From Chersky-840 sp963811775 (GTDB lineage Bacteria > Actinomycetota > Acidimicrobiia > Acidimicrobiales > UBA8190): a stretch of 64,000 bases of DNA. The notes under the pieces were generated by a model. The model worked only from the letters and a program-made list of their open reading frames with translations, was not told the origin of the DNA and ran no database searches. This document shows, in pieces, positions 56,817-64,000 of this stretch (positions within the stretch are counted from its first letter, which is position 1; every line of letters begins with the position of its first letter). The position numbers were made by a program, and so were the translations under genes. The stretch covers positions 231,070 to 295,069 of the forward strand of contig CAWESO010000008.1 in the NCBI GenBank assembly GCA_963811775.1, written 5' to 3'.

Positions 56817-57145
56817 TGTCTCCTGCACTGAGCGGTGCCACGCCTTGGCTTCAGGAGTTTGTGACCGATGTCGCCGGAGCCATCGTACGGGTCGACTCCA
56901 GGAGTCCTATCTGGACGAGCAGTACCACCGGAAAGAGCTACCAACCGGGCATTGGTCCACATCCTGAAACGGAGACGCTCCGCCTCGTCGCATCGGAGCT
57001 GTTGGAGTCGGCTCCTGGAAAGTACGGAACCCTCAGCCTGAACGTGCCCTATCCATCGGCTCCCCGCCAGAAGTGTGATCTGGTGGTTCAAGCACACCCG
57101 GAACCCGGTATCACGACCTTCGCCATACCTTTGCCTCGGCGCTGA
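56816..57145 (+). pseudogene. Truncated partner of the HNH gene
   Basis: The first 90 residues (WLQEFVTDVAGAIVRVDSRSPIWTSSTTGKSYQPGIGPHPETETLRLVASELLE in pieces, then NVPYPSAPRQKCDLVVQ) have the look of a conserved protein start. After CDLVVQ, near 57085, the sequence becomes that of the integrase fragment in another frame, so the rest of the gene is missing. The end QKCDLVV could be the Asp strand of a PD-(D/E)xK nuclease, whose later catalytic residues would have been lost. That nuclease assignment is an inference. Confidence 0.6.
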
Positions 57146-57318
57146 TTTCGGCAGGGTGTTCCGTGAAGGCCGTCCAGGTGGCCCTCGGCCACGAGTCTGC
57201 GACCACAACCCTGAACACCTACGCGCACCTGTGGCCGTCGGACTCCGATCGCACTCGGGCTGCTGTGGACGCCTTCCTGATGCCAGACCAGGACGCTAGA
57301 GAGGAGCAGGCCCGTTGA
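57085..57318 (+). pseudogene. 3' fragment of a tyrosine integrase gene
   Basis: The C-terminal catalytic part is intact in this frame: YHDLRHTFASALISAGC (the HxxR box), VQVALGHESATTTLNTYAHL (the GH motif and the nucleophile Tyr) and then WPSDSDRTRAAVDAFLMP. The N-terminal arm-binding domain and the first catalytic arginine are missing. The fragment is fused to the truncated gene upstream, so this integrase can no longer act. The att-like core lies 85 bp beyond its stop. Confidence 0.85.
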
Positions 57319-57402
57319 CCGGACGAAACGTCGCGTGTCAGATCCGTGTCATCGGAGCCTCAGCTTCCACCTAAAGAACCAGGTCACAACCCCTAAACGG
57401 CT

Positions 57403-57423
57403 TAGATGTCGTAGTAGAGCATG
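57403..57423 (-). repeat. att-like core, copy 2 (glnA 3'-end-like)
   Basis: This is identical in 21 bp to copy 1 at 51238-51258. On the minus strand it also reads MLYYDI-stop, here with TAA as stop instead of TAG. The base before the shared core and the three preceding codons differ from copy 1, and no further glnA sequence follows. It therefore marks the other end of the 6.2-kb element or the junction with the next one. Confidence 0.7.
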
Positions 57424-57527
57424 GACTGACAGGCGACGCCGTTTTGTGTTCACCGTTCGCCGTTTGTGTCGTTGGGCTGCGTGTTCTCTCATGGCGTCTG
57501 GAACTTAGGCACACGAATTCGGGCCGC

Positions 57528-57550
57528 AACTAGGGACGAAACTAGGGACG
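57528..57550 (+). repeat. Tandem AACTAGGGACG repeat
   Basis: Two 11-bp units, AACTAGGGACG, are 12 bp apart and start 105 bp inside from att copy 2. Their place relative to the core is like that of the GTGTCACG pair near copy 1, so they may be arm-type integrase sites. Confidence 0.45.
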
Positions 57551-57707
57551 GATCGGTGTCAGCCTTCGGGCACGTCTCATGGCATCAACGAACATTCCGA
57601 GCAACGCTCCGAGAAACGGCCATTTTCTGCGCCCCTACACAAGAGATCGATGCCGCCTGACGCCCCAGCAAACCACTGAGGCAGCCCGCCTCACCCACCT
57701 TCGACAG

Positions 57708-57908
57708 TTAACGGGAGTCGCCGTCCGCCGTCTCTCCATGCACCTCGGCGAGGAAGCGCGGGACCGATACCCGCCACTGAGCTCCGACCCGAAACGCCCC
57801 GGGTATCTTGCCGACAGCGACCAGGCGATAGGCAGTCGAGGTTCCAATCCCCAGTTGCTCGGCGGCCCAGGAGAGGTGCTGTACGTCGTCGGGGAGTGAG
57901 GTCGTCAT
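57708..57908 (-). CDS. Excisionase-like DNA-binding protein
   Basis: This 66-residue protein is an excisionase/MerR-type helix-turn-helix: HLSWAAEQLGIGTSTAYRLVAVGKIPGAFRVGAQWRVSVPRFLAEVHG. The wing GAFRVGAQWRVS is characteristic of the family. Such proteins direct integrase toward excision. It lies 284 bp from att copy 2, near where one would expect the xis gene of the next element. Confidence 0.75.
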   Translation of the reverse strand: MTTSLPDDVQHLSWAAEQLGIGTSTAYRLVAVGKIPGAFRVGAQWRVSVPRFLAEVHGETADGDSR

Positions 57909-58014
57909 GGAGTCTCTTTGCTCCTGCGTCGTGTCGAATCCGTGGATCGATCCCCGGCGTCGACGGTTCAGTCATAGATCCTGCGAGGTGATCCCCACCC
58001 ATGGTCCTGATTAA

Positions 58015-58151
58015 CGTCACCTCCAACGTCACCCGCTCAAAGGCCCACGCTCGAGGGACCAGGTGGTATCCCGACCGACTTCGTTGCGAGCGTCACCCTG
58101 CCGTCGACCCGGACGTCACCCTCAGGCGCAGATAGCCGCTTAGCATGTCAC
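58015..58151 (+). repeat. Cluster of GTCAC motifs
   Basis: CGTCAC occurs at 58015, 58027, 58091 and 58114, and TGTCAC at 58146, all in the same orientation. The first two are 12 bp apart. The same CGTCACC motif recurs near the relaxase start (about 61420) and, inverted as GGTGACGTT, near 62040. These may be binding sites for a relaxosome or excision protein. Confidence 0.4.
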
Positions 58152-58214
58152 CTTCGCCGGTCAATCCAACCTCACCGTCGGACCCGTTTCCGATTGTCGG
58201 CGCCCACAGGGAGG

Positions 58215-58313
58215 GCCGGTCAAGGCCAGCCGATAGGCCGCCCGAAGGGGGCGCCTTGACGGGCCTGGTCACTGCCACCGGGACACTGGGTGCGGAGCCA
58301 GCTCTGCCGGCTC
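58215..58313 (+). repeat. Structured repeat, copy A
   Basis: This copy is about 80% identical to 62266-62358, in the same orientation. It contains GTCAAGGC and GCCTTGAC as the arms of an outer hairpin (58219-58260), an inner CGCCC...GGGCG hairpin, and a second hairpin GGAGCC...GGCTCC. In copy B the last hairpin is retained with different bases (CCGGC-TCT-GCCGG), which suggests that structure rather than sequence is conserved. It lies 90 bp past the relaxase stop. Confidence 0.7.
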
Positions 58314-58403
58314 CTGTGTGCTGCTTCTCCTGCGGTGCCGGGCATCAGGGGACGAGACTCTTCCTGGACCGATCCACCGAAGGACGACGGACGGGATCTC
58401 GGC

Positions 58404-61400
58404 TCACAGTCCAAACCCGTCGTCGTAGTCGCGGCCGTAGGAGAGATCGTCGTCGTACGACCAGCTAAGGGCTGGGGCGGGAGTCGGGGGTTCGTGGGCC
58501 CGCTCCTCGTTGCGGGCGAGATCTCGTCCGAAGCGCTGAAACCATTCCTCTACCGAGGCCTGGGGTGGTTCTCCCATGGACCCAGACACTGAGCGCTCAC
58601 CGTCACAGGTGATGCGGACACCGGTGCTGCGAGCCGGTAGCGACTCCAGAGCCATGGTCTGTTCGTGGCTGCGCGACAGGGCATCGACAAGGCCGACCAA
58701 GGCGTCTCGGTGGGGGGTGACCTCGTCGGGGTGGGCGATCTCGGCCCGGGAATTTTCGGAAGCAACGGAGTAGAGGTGGTTGGAGAGCCGTCCCCGGCTG
58801 AGGGCGGTGTAGCCGGCCTCTTGGAACAAGGTGTCGTTGCCGAGGAGAAACGCATGGTCGACGGTGATGCCCTGGGAGCGAAAGACGGTCATGGCATAGC
58901 CGAGGGAGGTGGACTCCTCCAGGTACTGCGAAGAAAGGGTGACGTGTTGCCCCGATGCCAGCTCGACGACGAGCGCTTTGCCCCGTTGCCCCGGTGGGAC
59001 GTCACCCTGGCCGGGAGGAACGTCACCTTCCCTGGTGGCCGGGTTGTCGGCTCCGGCGCCGGGGACGGCGACAACGGTGGCGAAGGTCCCATTGCGGATC
59101 GCCACGGTCGACGACCGGCCACCTTGGTCTGCGGATGCCAGGCGAGCACGGGCGTTCTTCTCGAATGCGATCCAGTCCCCGACGGCAAACTCCTTGCCCG
59201 AGGCGAGGCGAAGCTCCTCACCGAGCTCACCGGCCTCGAGACGCCGTTGTCTCGCCAACTGGTTGAGGGCGGAGACATCAGCACGCGTCACCGCCATGAT
59301 CGCCGTGGTGGCCTCAGCGTGGACGCTCCACCACCGGTTCATGAGCTGCTCACGGGCGGCCACGACGTCAGCGGCGATGGCGATGCGGTCGTGGGCGTCG
59401 TAGGCGGCGATGGCCGAGGCGATGTCGCCGTTTCTGAGCTGGAGAAGGGCTTGGCGCTCCCACTCCTGATCGACCTCGCTCTGGCGCCGGTTGGTGGTCA
59501 GCTCGATGACATGGGCGGACAAGGTCTGCGACAGCGACCGCAGTGCCCCACCGGCGTCGATGGAGGAGAGTTGGCGGTTGTCGCCCACCAGAACCAGCTT
59601 CGCCCGAGCCCCGTCGATCTGGCGTTGGAGCCGGTCCAAGGTGCGACTGCCGAGGAGAGAGGCTTCGTCGACAACGATCACGTGGCGGCGGGTCAGTGTG
59701 GTGTCCCCCCGTTCCAGGTCGATCAATAGTCGCGCCATCGTGAGCGATTCGATCCCCGTACTGGCCTGGAGCTCCGCCGCGGTTCTGGAGGCGATGGCGG
59801 TCCCGATGACCTCGTAGCCGGCGGACTCCCATCCGGCCCGGGCGGCACCGAGCATGGTCGACTTTCCCGTCCCGGCCTGGCCGATCACGAGGTCCAGGCC
59901 GTTACCTGATCCGAGGAGCTGGCGCACCCCCTCGGCCTGCTCGCCGTCGAGATGGCCGTTTGTGGCCAGGACCTGGTCGATCGTTCTCCCGCTCACCTGT
60001 CCGGCGGACCGCCCGACCCGACGAACGGCCGAGTTCACGATCCTCCCCTCGACCTTGAGCATCTCGACGGTGGTGTAGCGCCGGTCCCCGACCGTGGCGG
60101 CCCGACGCTCCCGGCCGCGTCCCGAGACATCTGGTTGCGCGTTGCCGTCACCGATCATCCACAACACGTCGTCACGGTCCAGGAGCTGCCGCGTGAGGCG
60201 GGCGACCTGGCGAGGACTGGCATCGAAAGCTCGGGCCACCGCCGCCAGGGCGTCTCTGTAGGTGAAGGTCGAGGCGAACAGCGTGAGGGGCGCGACGCGA
60301 GCTGACGTCGGATCAGAGAGGTCGTAGTCGGCCAGGTCCACCGACCGCTCCCCGGCCAGCACGGCCAGAATCTCCTCGCGCTCGGCGTCGGACACAGACG
60401 CATCAGAGATTCCCTGGCCGACACCGAGGGCCCCGGTGATATCGGTGATCGCGCCTGGCCTCGGCCCCTCGGTACCGTCGGCGACGGTGACCGCCGCGAG
60501 CTCTGTCGCCCACCTGCGGCGAAGCACGTCGCTGGGCTCGAGGTGACCGGGCTGGTGCCGCCGGGTGGCGAGGGCGGCGACTTCGGCCGCTCGCTGGGAC
60601 TCGAAACCGGTCTTCTCGAGGACCGCTTCGATATCGACCCGACGCTTCGAGAACGCCCGCAGGATGCCTTTCGGGATGTCGGACAACTCCCCCAGTCCGT
60701 TGCGCCTGACCGACCACGACACTCCGAGGGGGGACAAGTCGGCCCGGAGTGCGGACTGGTACATGGCGGTAGCCGCCTTCTGCCACAGATACAGCTGGCG
60801 GGCGTCGGGTGCTGACCACCGCCCGTCTGTGCCACACACGACGTTTGGGATGAGGATGTGGGTGTGCAGCTGCGGGTCGCCGTCGCGGCTCGTGCGGTGC
60901 CGGAAGCCGGCGGCGATGAACCCGTGGGCCCTCACCAGGTCCTTTCCGTCCTTCCCACGACGGACGTAGGCGGCCTCGGCGGACAGGTGATCGATCACAC
61001 CGGCAATGGCCCGGTCATGCGCTGATGACACGACGTCTCGAACCTCGGGCGACCCGAATGCCCACAGCAGTGACACGCCCTTCGGAGCGGAGAACGTCAG
61101 GTCGAACCCGGGCCGGCGGCCGCTCCGGCGCATGATCCCCAGGTCCTCACCTCCACATCCCCGGCCCTCGAGTAGGTTCCGCAGCGCTCCGGCATCAACG
61201 ACTCCGGTCAGGTCGAGCGCAGCCGAGGTGGCTCCGATCCACTGTCCCGGGGCTTCTCCTCGGCCCAGGTAATAGTCGTCGACCGAGTTGGCGACATTGG
61301 CCAGGTAATACTCGGCCCCGGTCACCACACCCAAGCGACCTATCGACAGCACGGCCGTCGCCTTCGATAACCCCAGGCACACGACCATCGGCGCATGGGC

Positions 61401-61436
61401 CGCCATGATCCAGACCGACGTCACCCCGGACATCAC
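58404..61436 (-). CDS. MobF-family relaxase/helicase (TrwC/TraI type)
   Basis: This 1,010-residue protein has the TrwC relaxase domain: the nicking tyrosines in TGAEYYLANVANSVDDYYLGRGE, the FDLTFSAPKGVSLLWAFG motif, and the metal-binding HxH in GDPQLHTHILIPN. A helicase follows at about residues 515-850, with the P-loop LVIGQAGTGKSTMLGAA, DEAS-type Walker B (IVVDEASLLG), VLVGDNRQLSSIDAGG and the UvrD-like end SQGITVDHAFLLGN. Such enzymes nick oriT and unwind DNA for conjugation. No type IV secretion genes are in the window, so the element is mobilisable rather than self-transferable as seen here. GDVPPGQ is duplicated at about residue 800. Start is the GTG at 61436 (SD GGGAGG), or the ATG at 61406. 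Confidence 0.93.
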   Translation of the reverse strand: MMSGVTSVWIMAAHAPMVVCLGLSKATAVLSIGRLGVVTGAEYYLANVANSVDDYYLGRGEAPGQWIGATSAALDLTGVVDAGALRNLLEGRGCGGEDLGIMRRSGRRPGFDLTFSAPKGVSLLWAFGSPEVRDVVSSAHDRAIAGVIDHLSAEAAYVRRGKDGKDLVRAHGFIAAGFRHRTSRDGDPQLHTHILIPNVVCGTDGRWSAPDARQLYLWQKAATAMYQSALRADLSPLGVSWSVRRNGLGELSDIPKGILRAFSKRRVDIEAVLEKTGFESQRAAEVAALATRRHQPGHLEPSDVLRRRWATELAAVTVADGTEGPRPGAITDITGALGVGQGISDASVSDAEREEILAVLAGERSVDLADYDLSDPTSARVAPLTLFASTFTYRDALAAVARAFDASPRQVARLTRQLLDRDDVLWMIGDGNAQPDVSGRGRERRAATVGDRRYTTVEMLKVEGRIVNSAVRRVGRSAGQVSGRTIDQVLATNGHLDGEQAEGVRQLLGSGNGLDLVIGQAGTGKSTMLGAARAGWESAGYEVIGTAIASRTAAELQASTGIESLTMARLLIDLERGDTTLTRRHVIVVDEASLLGSRTLDRLQRQIDGARAKLVLVGDNRQLSSIDAGGALRSLSQTLSAHVIELTTNRRQSEVDQEWERQALLQLRNGDIASAIAAYDAHDRIAIAADVVAAREQLMNRWWSVHAEATTAIMAVTRADVSALNQLARQRRLEAGELGEELRLASGKEFAVGDWIAFEKNARARLASADQGGRSSTVAIRNGTFATVVAVPGAGADNPATREGDVPPGQGDVPPGQRGKALVVELASGQHVTLSSQYLEESTSLGYAMTVFRSQGITVDHAFLLGNDTLFQEAGYTALSRGRLSNHLYSVASENSRAEIAHPDEVTPHRDALVGLVDALSRSHEQTMALESLPARSTGVRITCDGERSVSGSMGEPPQASVEEWFQRFGRDLARNEERAHEPPTPAPALSWSYDDDLSYGRDYDDGFGL

Positions 61437-61636
61437 CCTCCCAGGCTGCGGCGGTATTTCTCGCCGTCAGATGGGTGGTTCTGGCGTTGAAGGCGGATTG
61501 TCACCCTGTGTCGAACACGGACAGGGTGCGCGAGGCGGCATCAGCAGATGCAGGGGTGTGGAGTGTTTGTAGAGGGCTGGCGGAGCCGACGGGTGCATTC
61601 GAATCGCTGGCCGAGCCGGACTCGATGTCCGGCTGG

Positions 61637-61918
61637 TCAACGTATGCCGAGCGTTGACGGGTCACCTGCACTATGGGACGTGTGGCGGTTAAGCAGGTGA
61701 AGGAAACGACACAGATGCTTGGGATGGAGTGTCGGAATACCACCCAAGCCGGAGATCCCCACAGCGGCTTCTGCGTCAGCAAGGGACGCCTTGCAATCCC
61801 CGTGATCAGCGTTGTGGATGAGTGTGACACAGTCCGAGAGGGAGTGCTCGAAGGCGTATGCGGCTGCGAGACAGCTGCGGGTTTGCAGCGGAAGGCCAGA
61901 GACGGCCTGCAGTAGCAT
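61637..61918 (-). pseudogene. Possible C-terminal fragment of an ADP-ribosylglycohydrolase
   Basis: The frame reads LAAAYAFEHSLSDCVTLIHNADHGDCKASLADAEAAVGISGLGGIPTL. In order this resembles the AAAL-AF-HS-DF-EAV-LAVN-GGDTDTI-A-AGAL-GA--G--AIP end of DraG-type ADP-ribosylglycohydrolases. The metal-binding GD-D-T is altered to HGDCKAS. No N-terminal part or start signal is seen, so it is at best a decayed remnant. Confidence 0.3.
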
Positions 61919-62265
61919 CACGACCGACGGAGAGCTGAGATGAGTAAGGTTCCTCCCATAACCGCCCAGATTCGAACCGGGCACTCCGCACGTGGATGAA
62001 GAGATTCCGCCGAGGCGCAACAGTGCCACCACCTGGGAGGGTGACGTTGCGGGGTGACGTTCGCCAGTGCCCGGAGGCCATGCCCGAGAGAACTCACGCA
62101 GAGCTACCGCCCTTTGTCTTCGACGACCTGACTCGAATCCCCGCACCTCGGGCGACCACAGAGGAACTTATTCTCGGCCCTACGGACGACGGTGCGTGAC
62201 GGACGACGGACTTCGAACTCCCAAAGCCTCCGAAAGGCTGTCTGCCGCAAGACCGCAGCGAGACG
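61919..62265. other. Non-coding stretch
   Basis: No gene is supported in 347 bp. It contains an isolated tRNA T-arm-like sequence on the minus strand (CCCGG-TTCGAAT-CTGGG, 61965-61981) and two inverted CGTCACC-type motifs near 62040. I cannot complete a tRNA around the T-arm. Confidence 0.45.
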
Positions 62266-62358
62266 GCCCGTCAATGGCCGGCCGACAGGCCGCCCGGAGG
62301 GGAGCCGTGACGGGTCCGGTCACGGGACACTGGGCGTCGGGGCCGGCTCTGCCGGGTG
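62266..62358 (+). repeat. Structured repeat, copy B
   Basis: The sequence aligns with 58215-58313 throughout, with about 80% identity. Its best match is GACAGGCCGCCCG against GATAGGCCGCCCG and GGGACACTGGG in both. It lies 830 bp upstream of the relaxase start, while copy A lies just past its end. Together they bracket the relaxase gene. Confidence 0.7.
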
Positions 62359-62557
62359 AGACCCGTGCGTGTTGATGGCGTTTCCTATCCCAGACGGGTC
62401 CGCGTATCACTCGCAACTCGGCTGGGCGCCGTAATCGGAACGCGTTCGACCCTATTTGTTCATCTCGGTGCCACGGTGGGACATGCTTTCGTTCAACGTT
62501 ATCCTGTAGGCGGCTACCACGACCGAAGAGTAGAAAATGTCGTGGACGCAAGGCCCG

Positions 62558-62581
62558 CCCATTGCACCTAGGTGCAATGGG
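62558..62581. terminator. Perfect 24-bp palindrome after the small membrane gene
   Basis: The 12-base arm CCCATTGCACCT and its exact complement meet without a spacer, giving a 10-bp stem with a CTAG loop in RNA. It starts 2 bp beyond the stop codon of the leftward small membrane gene. It lacks a U-run but is well placed as a terminator for the RHS operon; a DNA-binding site is the alternative. Confidence 0.6.
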
Positions 62582-62583
62582 CA

Positions 62584-62775
62584 CTACAGGGTCGCGGCAC
62601 GAGCATAACAAAGAAGCGCCCAAGCAAGGGCGCTCCAAGCCAAAGCTAAACGCTTACGGTTCGACTTATTTCTGTACCAGAGAACTCCGTAAACAACTCC
62701 GGTCGCCAGACTGGCGGTACCCAGTATCAACCAGAAAGGCAGACTTCCACGACTCTGTCTTACGATGGCTAGCAC
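62584..62775 (-). CDS. Two-helix membrane protein, candidate immunity to the RHS tip
   Basis: This 63-residue protein has two hydrophobic helices, LPFWLILGTASLATGVVYGVLWY and LALAWSALAWALLCYARAATL, separated by a basic loop (RNKSNRKR). Its GTG start lies inside the end of the RHS gene (7-base overlap), so it is translated with it. The position directly after an RHS variable tip is where immunity genes are found, and a membrane location would protect against a toxin acting on the membrane. This is an inference from position only. Confidence 0.55.
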   Translation of the reverse strand: MLAIVRQSRGSLPFWLILGTASLATGVVYGVLWYRNKSNRKRLALAWSALAWALLCYARAATL

Positions 62776-64000
62776 GACTTGGGTAATGCGAGCTGCAAGG
62801 CACTGACTGCAGCCCCGACTTTATCGAGTAGTTGTTCAATCCGTTGTGCATTCTCCGCTGTTCCGGCGAGACGTATCACTGCTTCTCCAGCGTCCCACGC
62901 CTCGACTGCGGCTCTCATGGCGAGTCTTGATGTCACGTTGGCAGCGAGTCCTCCTGCGCTGATCAATGTTCCGAGGGAATCGAGCGCAGCTTGCAAATAC
63001 TGGTGACTTTCAAGATCACTTTGAGTCGCTATCGCGCCAGTCACTAGTGATGTGGCCTCCAGGACTGGGGCTGCTACCTCCCCGACTCCAGGAATTTCAG
63101 CAACGGCAATCGTGGCAATTCCTGTGACCGATGAGATTTCAGATGCATGCGATTCTACTGCGTGCCAAAGTCCTGAGACCGATCCGCTGATCGCATTCTG
63201 AGCATCCGTGACAACACCACATCCGGGAAGCCACTTTGGGCACGTGATCAGGCCATTTGCGTCGCTCCCGTTAACTGGATCTCCGCCGGTGTATGCGTAT
63301 GGCGTTCCCGTCTCGTCCACCAGGGGGTCCACGCTCAAGAATTGGCTTGTCACCGGGTCGTAGTAGCGGTGCACCAAGTAAATAAGGCCGCTGGCGTCGG
63401 TGTATGCCCCTTCAAACCCGAATGGGGTCGAGATCGAACACGTCGAGCACCGGTTCCCGTAGGTGTCGTAGCTCATTGAGCCGACGACAGATCCGGTGCT
63501 ACCAATCTGCTCCCTCACACCGGTCGTGTCCGAGATGAGGTAGGTCGGAGTCGAGCCGCTGATCGAGATCTGCTCCAGTGGACCCGATCCCGTATTCGGG
63601 CCATACAAGTAGTAGCTAGTGCCATCCTCGAGCAGCTGGGGCACAGAGCCACTGACATCCCAAGTGAACTGCTGGGCCGATCCACCGGCCGGTGTGTCAG
63701 AGATGCGAAGGCCGTCACCGTTGTAGGCGTAGGTGGTGGTGACGGTGCTGTGTTGGTTCGAGCAGCTATAGCTCGAAGCATTCGGGGCTGTCTCGCAAAC
63801 CAGGTTGCCGGCCTGGTCCCAGCCGTAGGTGGTGGGATTGGATACCGAAGGTGTAGTACTCAGGCGTTCTCCTGCAGTGCTGTAGGAGAACGTTGTGGCC
63901 CCGCTGGGTGGGGACGAGCACGTGCCGGTACTGGCACCCGTCCAACAAAGCTGTCCGTCAGCGTTGTACGAGAAGTCGGTCGTGGACCCCCCAATGGGCG
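62769..64000 (-). CDS. RHS/YD-repeat protein with variable C-terminal tip, 5' end outside window
   Basis: The visible 410 residues are the end of a large secreted or surface RHS protein. YD repeats run from the window edge (TTYGWDQAGNLVCE, TTYAYNGDGLRISDTPAGG). The RHS core follows: MSYDTYGNRCSTC, PFGFEGAYTDASGLIYLVHRYYDPVTSQFLSVDPLVDETGTPYAYTGGDPVNGSDANGL (cut at the canonical DPxxxxDxNG-type end). After that come about 145 residues with no similarity I know, rich in Ala/Ile/Val (SSVTGIATIAVAEIPGVGEVAAPV), encoded by DNA of lower GC than the core. Such tips are typically exchanged toxins delivered by the RHS shell. Its stop overlaps the start of the small membrane gene. Confidence 0.88.
   Translation of the reverse strand, partial: PIGGSTTDFSYNADGQLCWTGASTGTCSSPPSGATTFSYSTAGERLSTTPSVSNPTTYGWDQAGNLVCETAPNASSYSCSNQHSTVTTTYAYNGDGLRISDTPAGGSAQQFTWDVSGSVPQLLEDGTSYYLYGPNTGSGPLEQISISGSTPTYLISDTTGVREQIGSTGSVVGSMSYDTYGNRCSTCSISTPFGFEGAYTDASGLIYLVHRYYDPVTSQFLSVDPLVDETGTPYAYTGGDPVNGSDANGLITCPKWLPGCGVVTDAQNAISGSVSGLWHAVESHASEISSVTGIATIAVAEIPGVGEVAAPVLEATSLVTGAIATQSDLESHQYLQAALDSLGTLISAGGLAANVTSRLAMRAAVEAWDAGEAVIRLAGTAENAQRIEQLLDKVGAAVSALQLALPKSC

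Noticed and set aside
61965..61981. tRNA-like T-arm on the minus strand (CCCGG-TTCGAAT-CTGGG)
   Set aside because: No acceptor, D or anticodon arm can be folded around it. It may be a relic of a tRNA-type att site, but that is not supported.

Overview
The window is high-GC DNA from an actinobacterium, most likely a member of the Acidimicrobiia. The evidence is the strongly G/C-biased third codon positions, a mycothiol-type sigma-R/RsrA pair, a coenzyme-F420-associated DUF2342 metalloprotease next to tilS and hpt, ceoB/ceoC-type TrkA genes beside a KimA-like permease, and glnE. The class-level placement is an inference from gene content, not a phylogeny.

Positions 1-31,900 are a conserved chromosomal backbone. 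A leftward block runs metalloprotease-tilS-hpt-folE-folP-(phosphatase-like)-folB-folK-DUF2520/panC. It resembles the mycobacterial folate/pantothenate locus but lacks ftsH between hpt and folE. Next come sigR-rsrA, tRNA-Thr(CGU), topA-tmk-holB, a proton-pumping pyrophosphatase, a potassium module (KimA-like permease divergent from ceoB-ceoC), a HAD phosphatase, a primary-like sigma factor, nadE, glnE, and a Kdp-type sensory system. In the Kdp system the KdpD sensor half and its kinase half are two divergent genes, with kdpE behind the kinase. panC and holB each carry an apparent one-base deletion in a homopolymer run.

Positions 32,000-49,200 are metabolic and regulatory genes of the accessory chromosome. 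They include an aquaporin and a lipoprotein, a TetR regulator with a cyclic-nucleotide-binding flavoprotein, a phytanoyl-CoA-dioxygenase-like protein, two secreted hydrolase lipoproteins, a methyltransferase, a luciferase-like oxidoreductase, an SDR plus DapB-like pair, a MarR-controlled quinone oxidoreductase, a TetR-controlled cupin operon and a secreted Thr-rich protein. Three regulator genes have visible inverted repeats in front of them.

Positions 49,200-64,000 are a mobile, decaying region with sparse small genes. Two exact 21-bp copies (6,165 bp apart) of what looks like the 3' end of glnA (reading MLYYDI-stop on the minus strand) each lie just downstream of the remnant 3' end of a tyrosine integrase. 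This looks like successive integrative elements stacked at one attachment site. The element between the copies carries an interrupted IS5-type insertion sequence, several small genes, and an HNH endonuclease overlapping a second gene that has been truncated by fusion to the integrase remnant. To the right are an excisionase-like gene, a MobF (TrwC/TraI) relaxase flanked by two copies of a structured repeat of about 95 bp, and finally the C-terminal end of an RHS/YD-repeat protein. The RHS protein has a low-GC variable tip, and a small two-helix membrane protein overlaps its stop codon: a candidate toxin-immunity pair.
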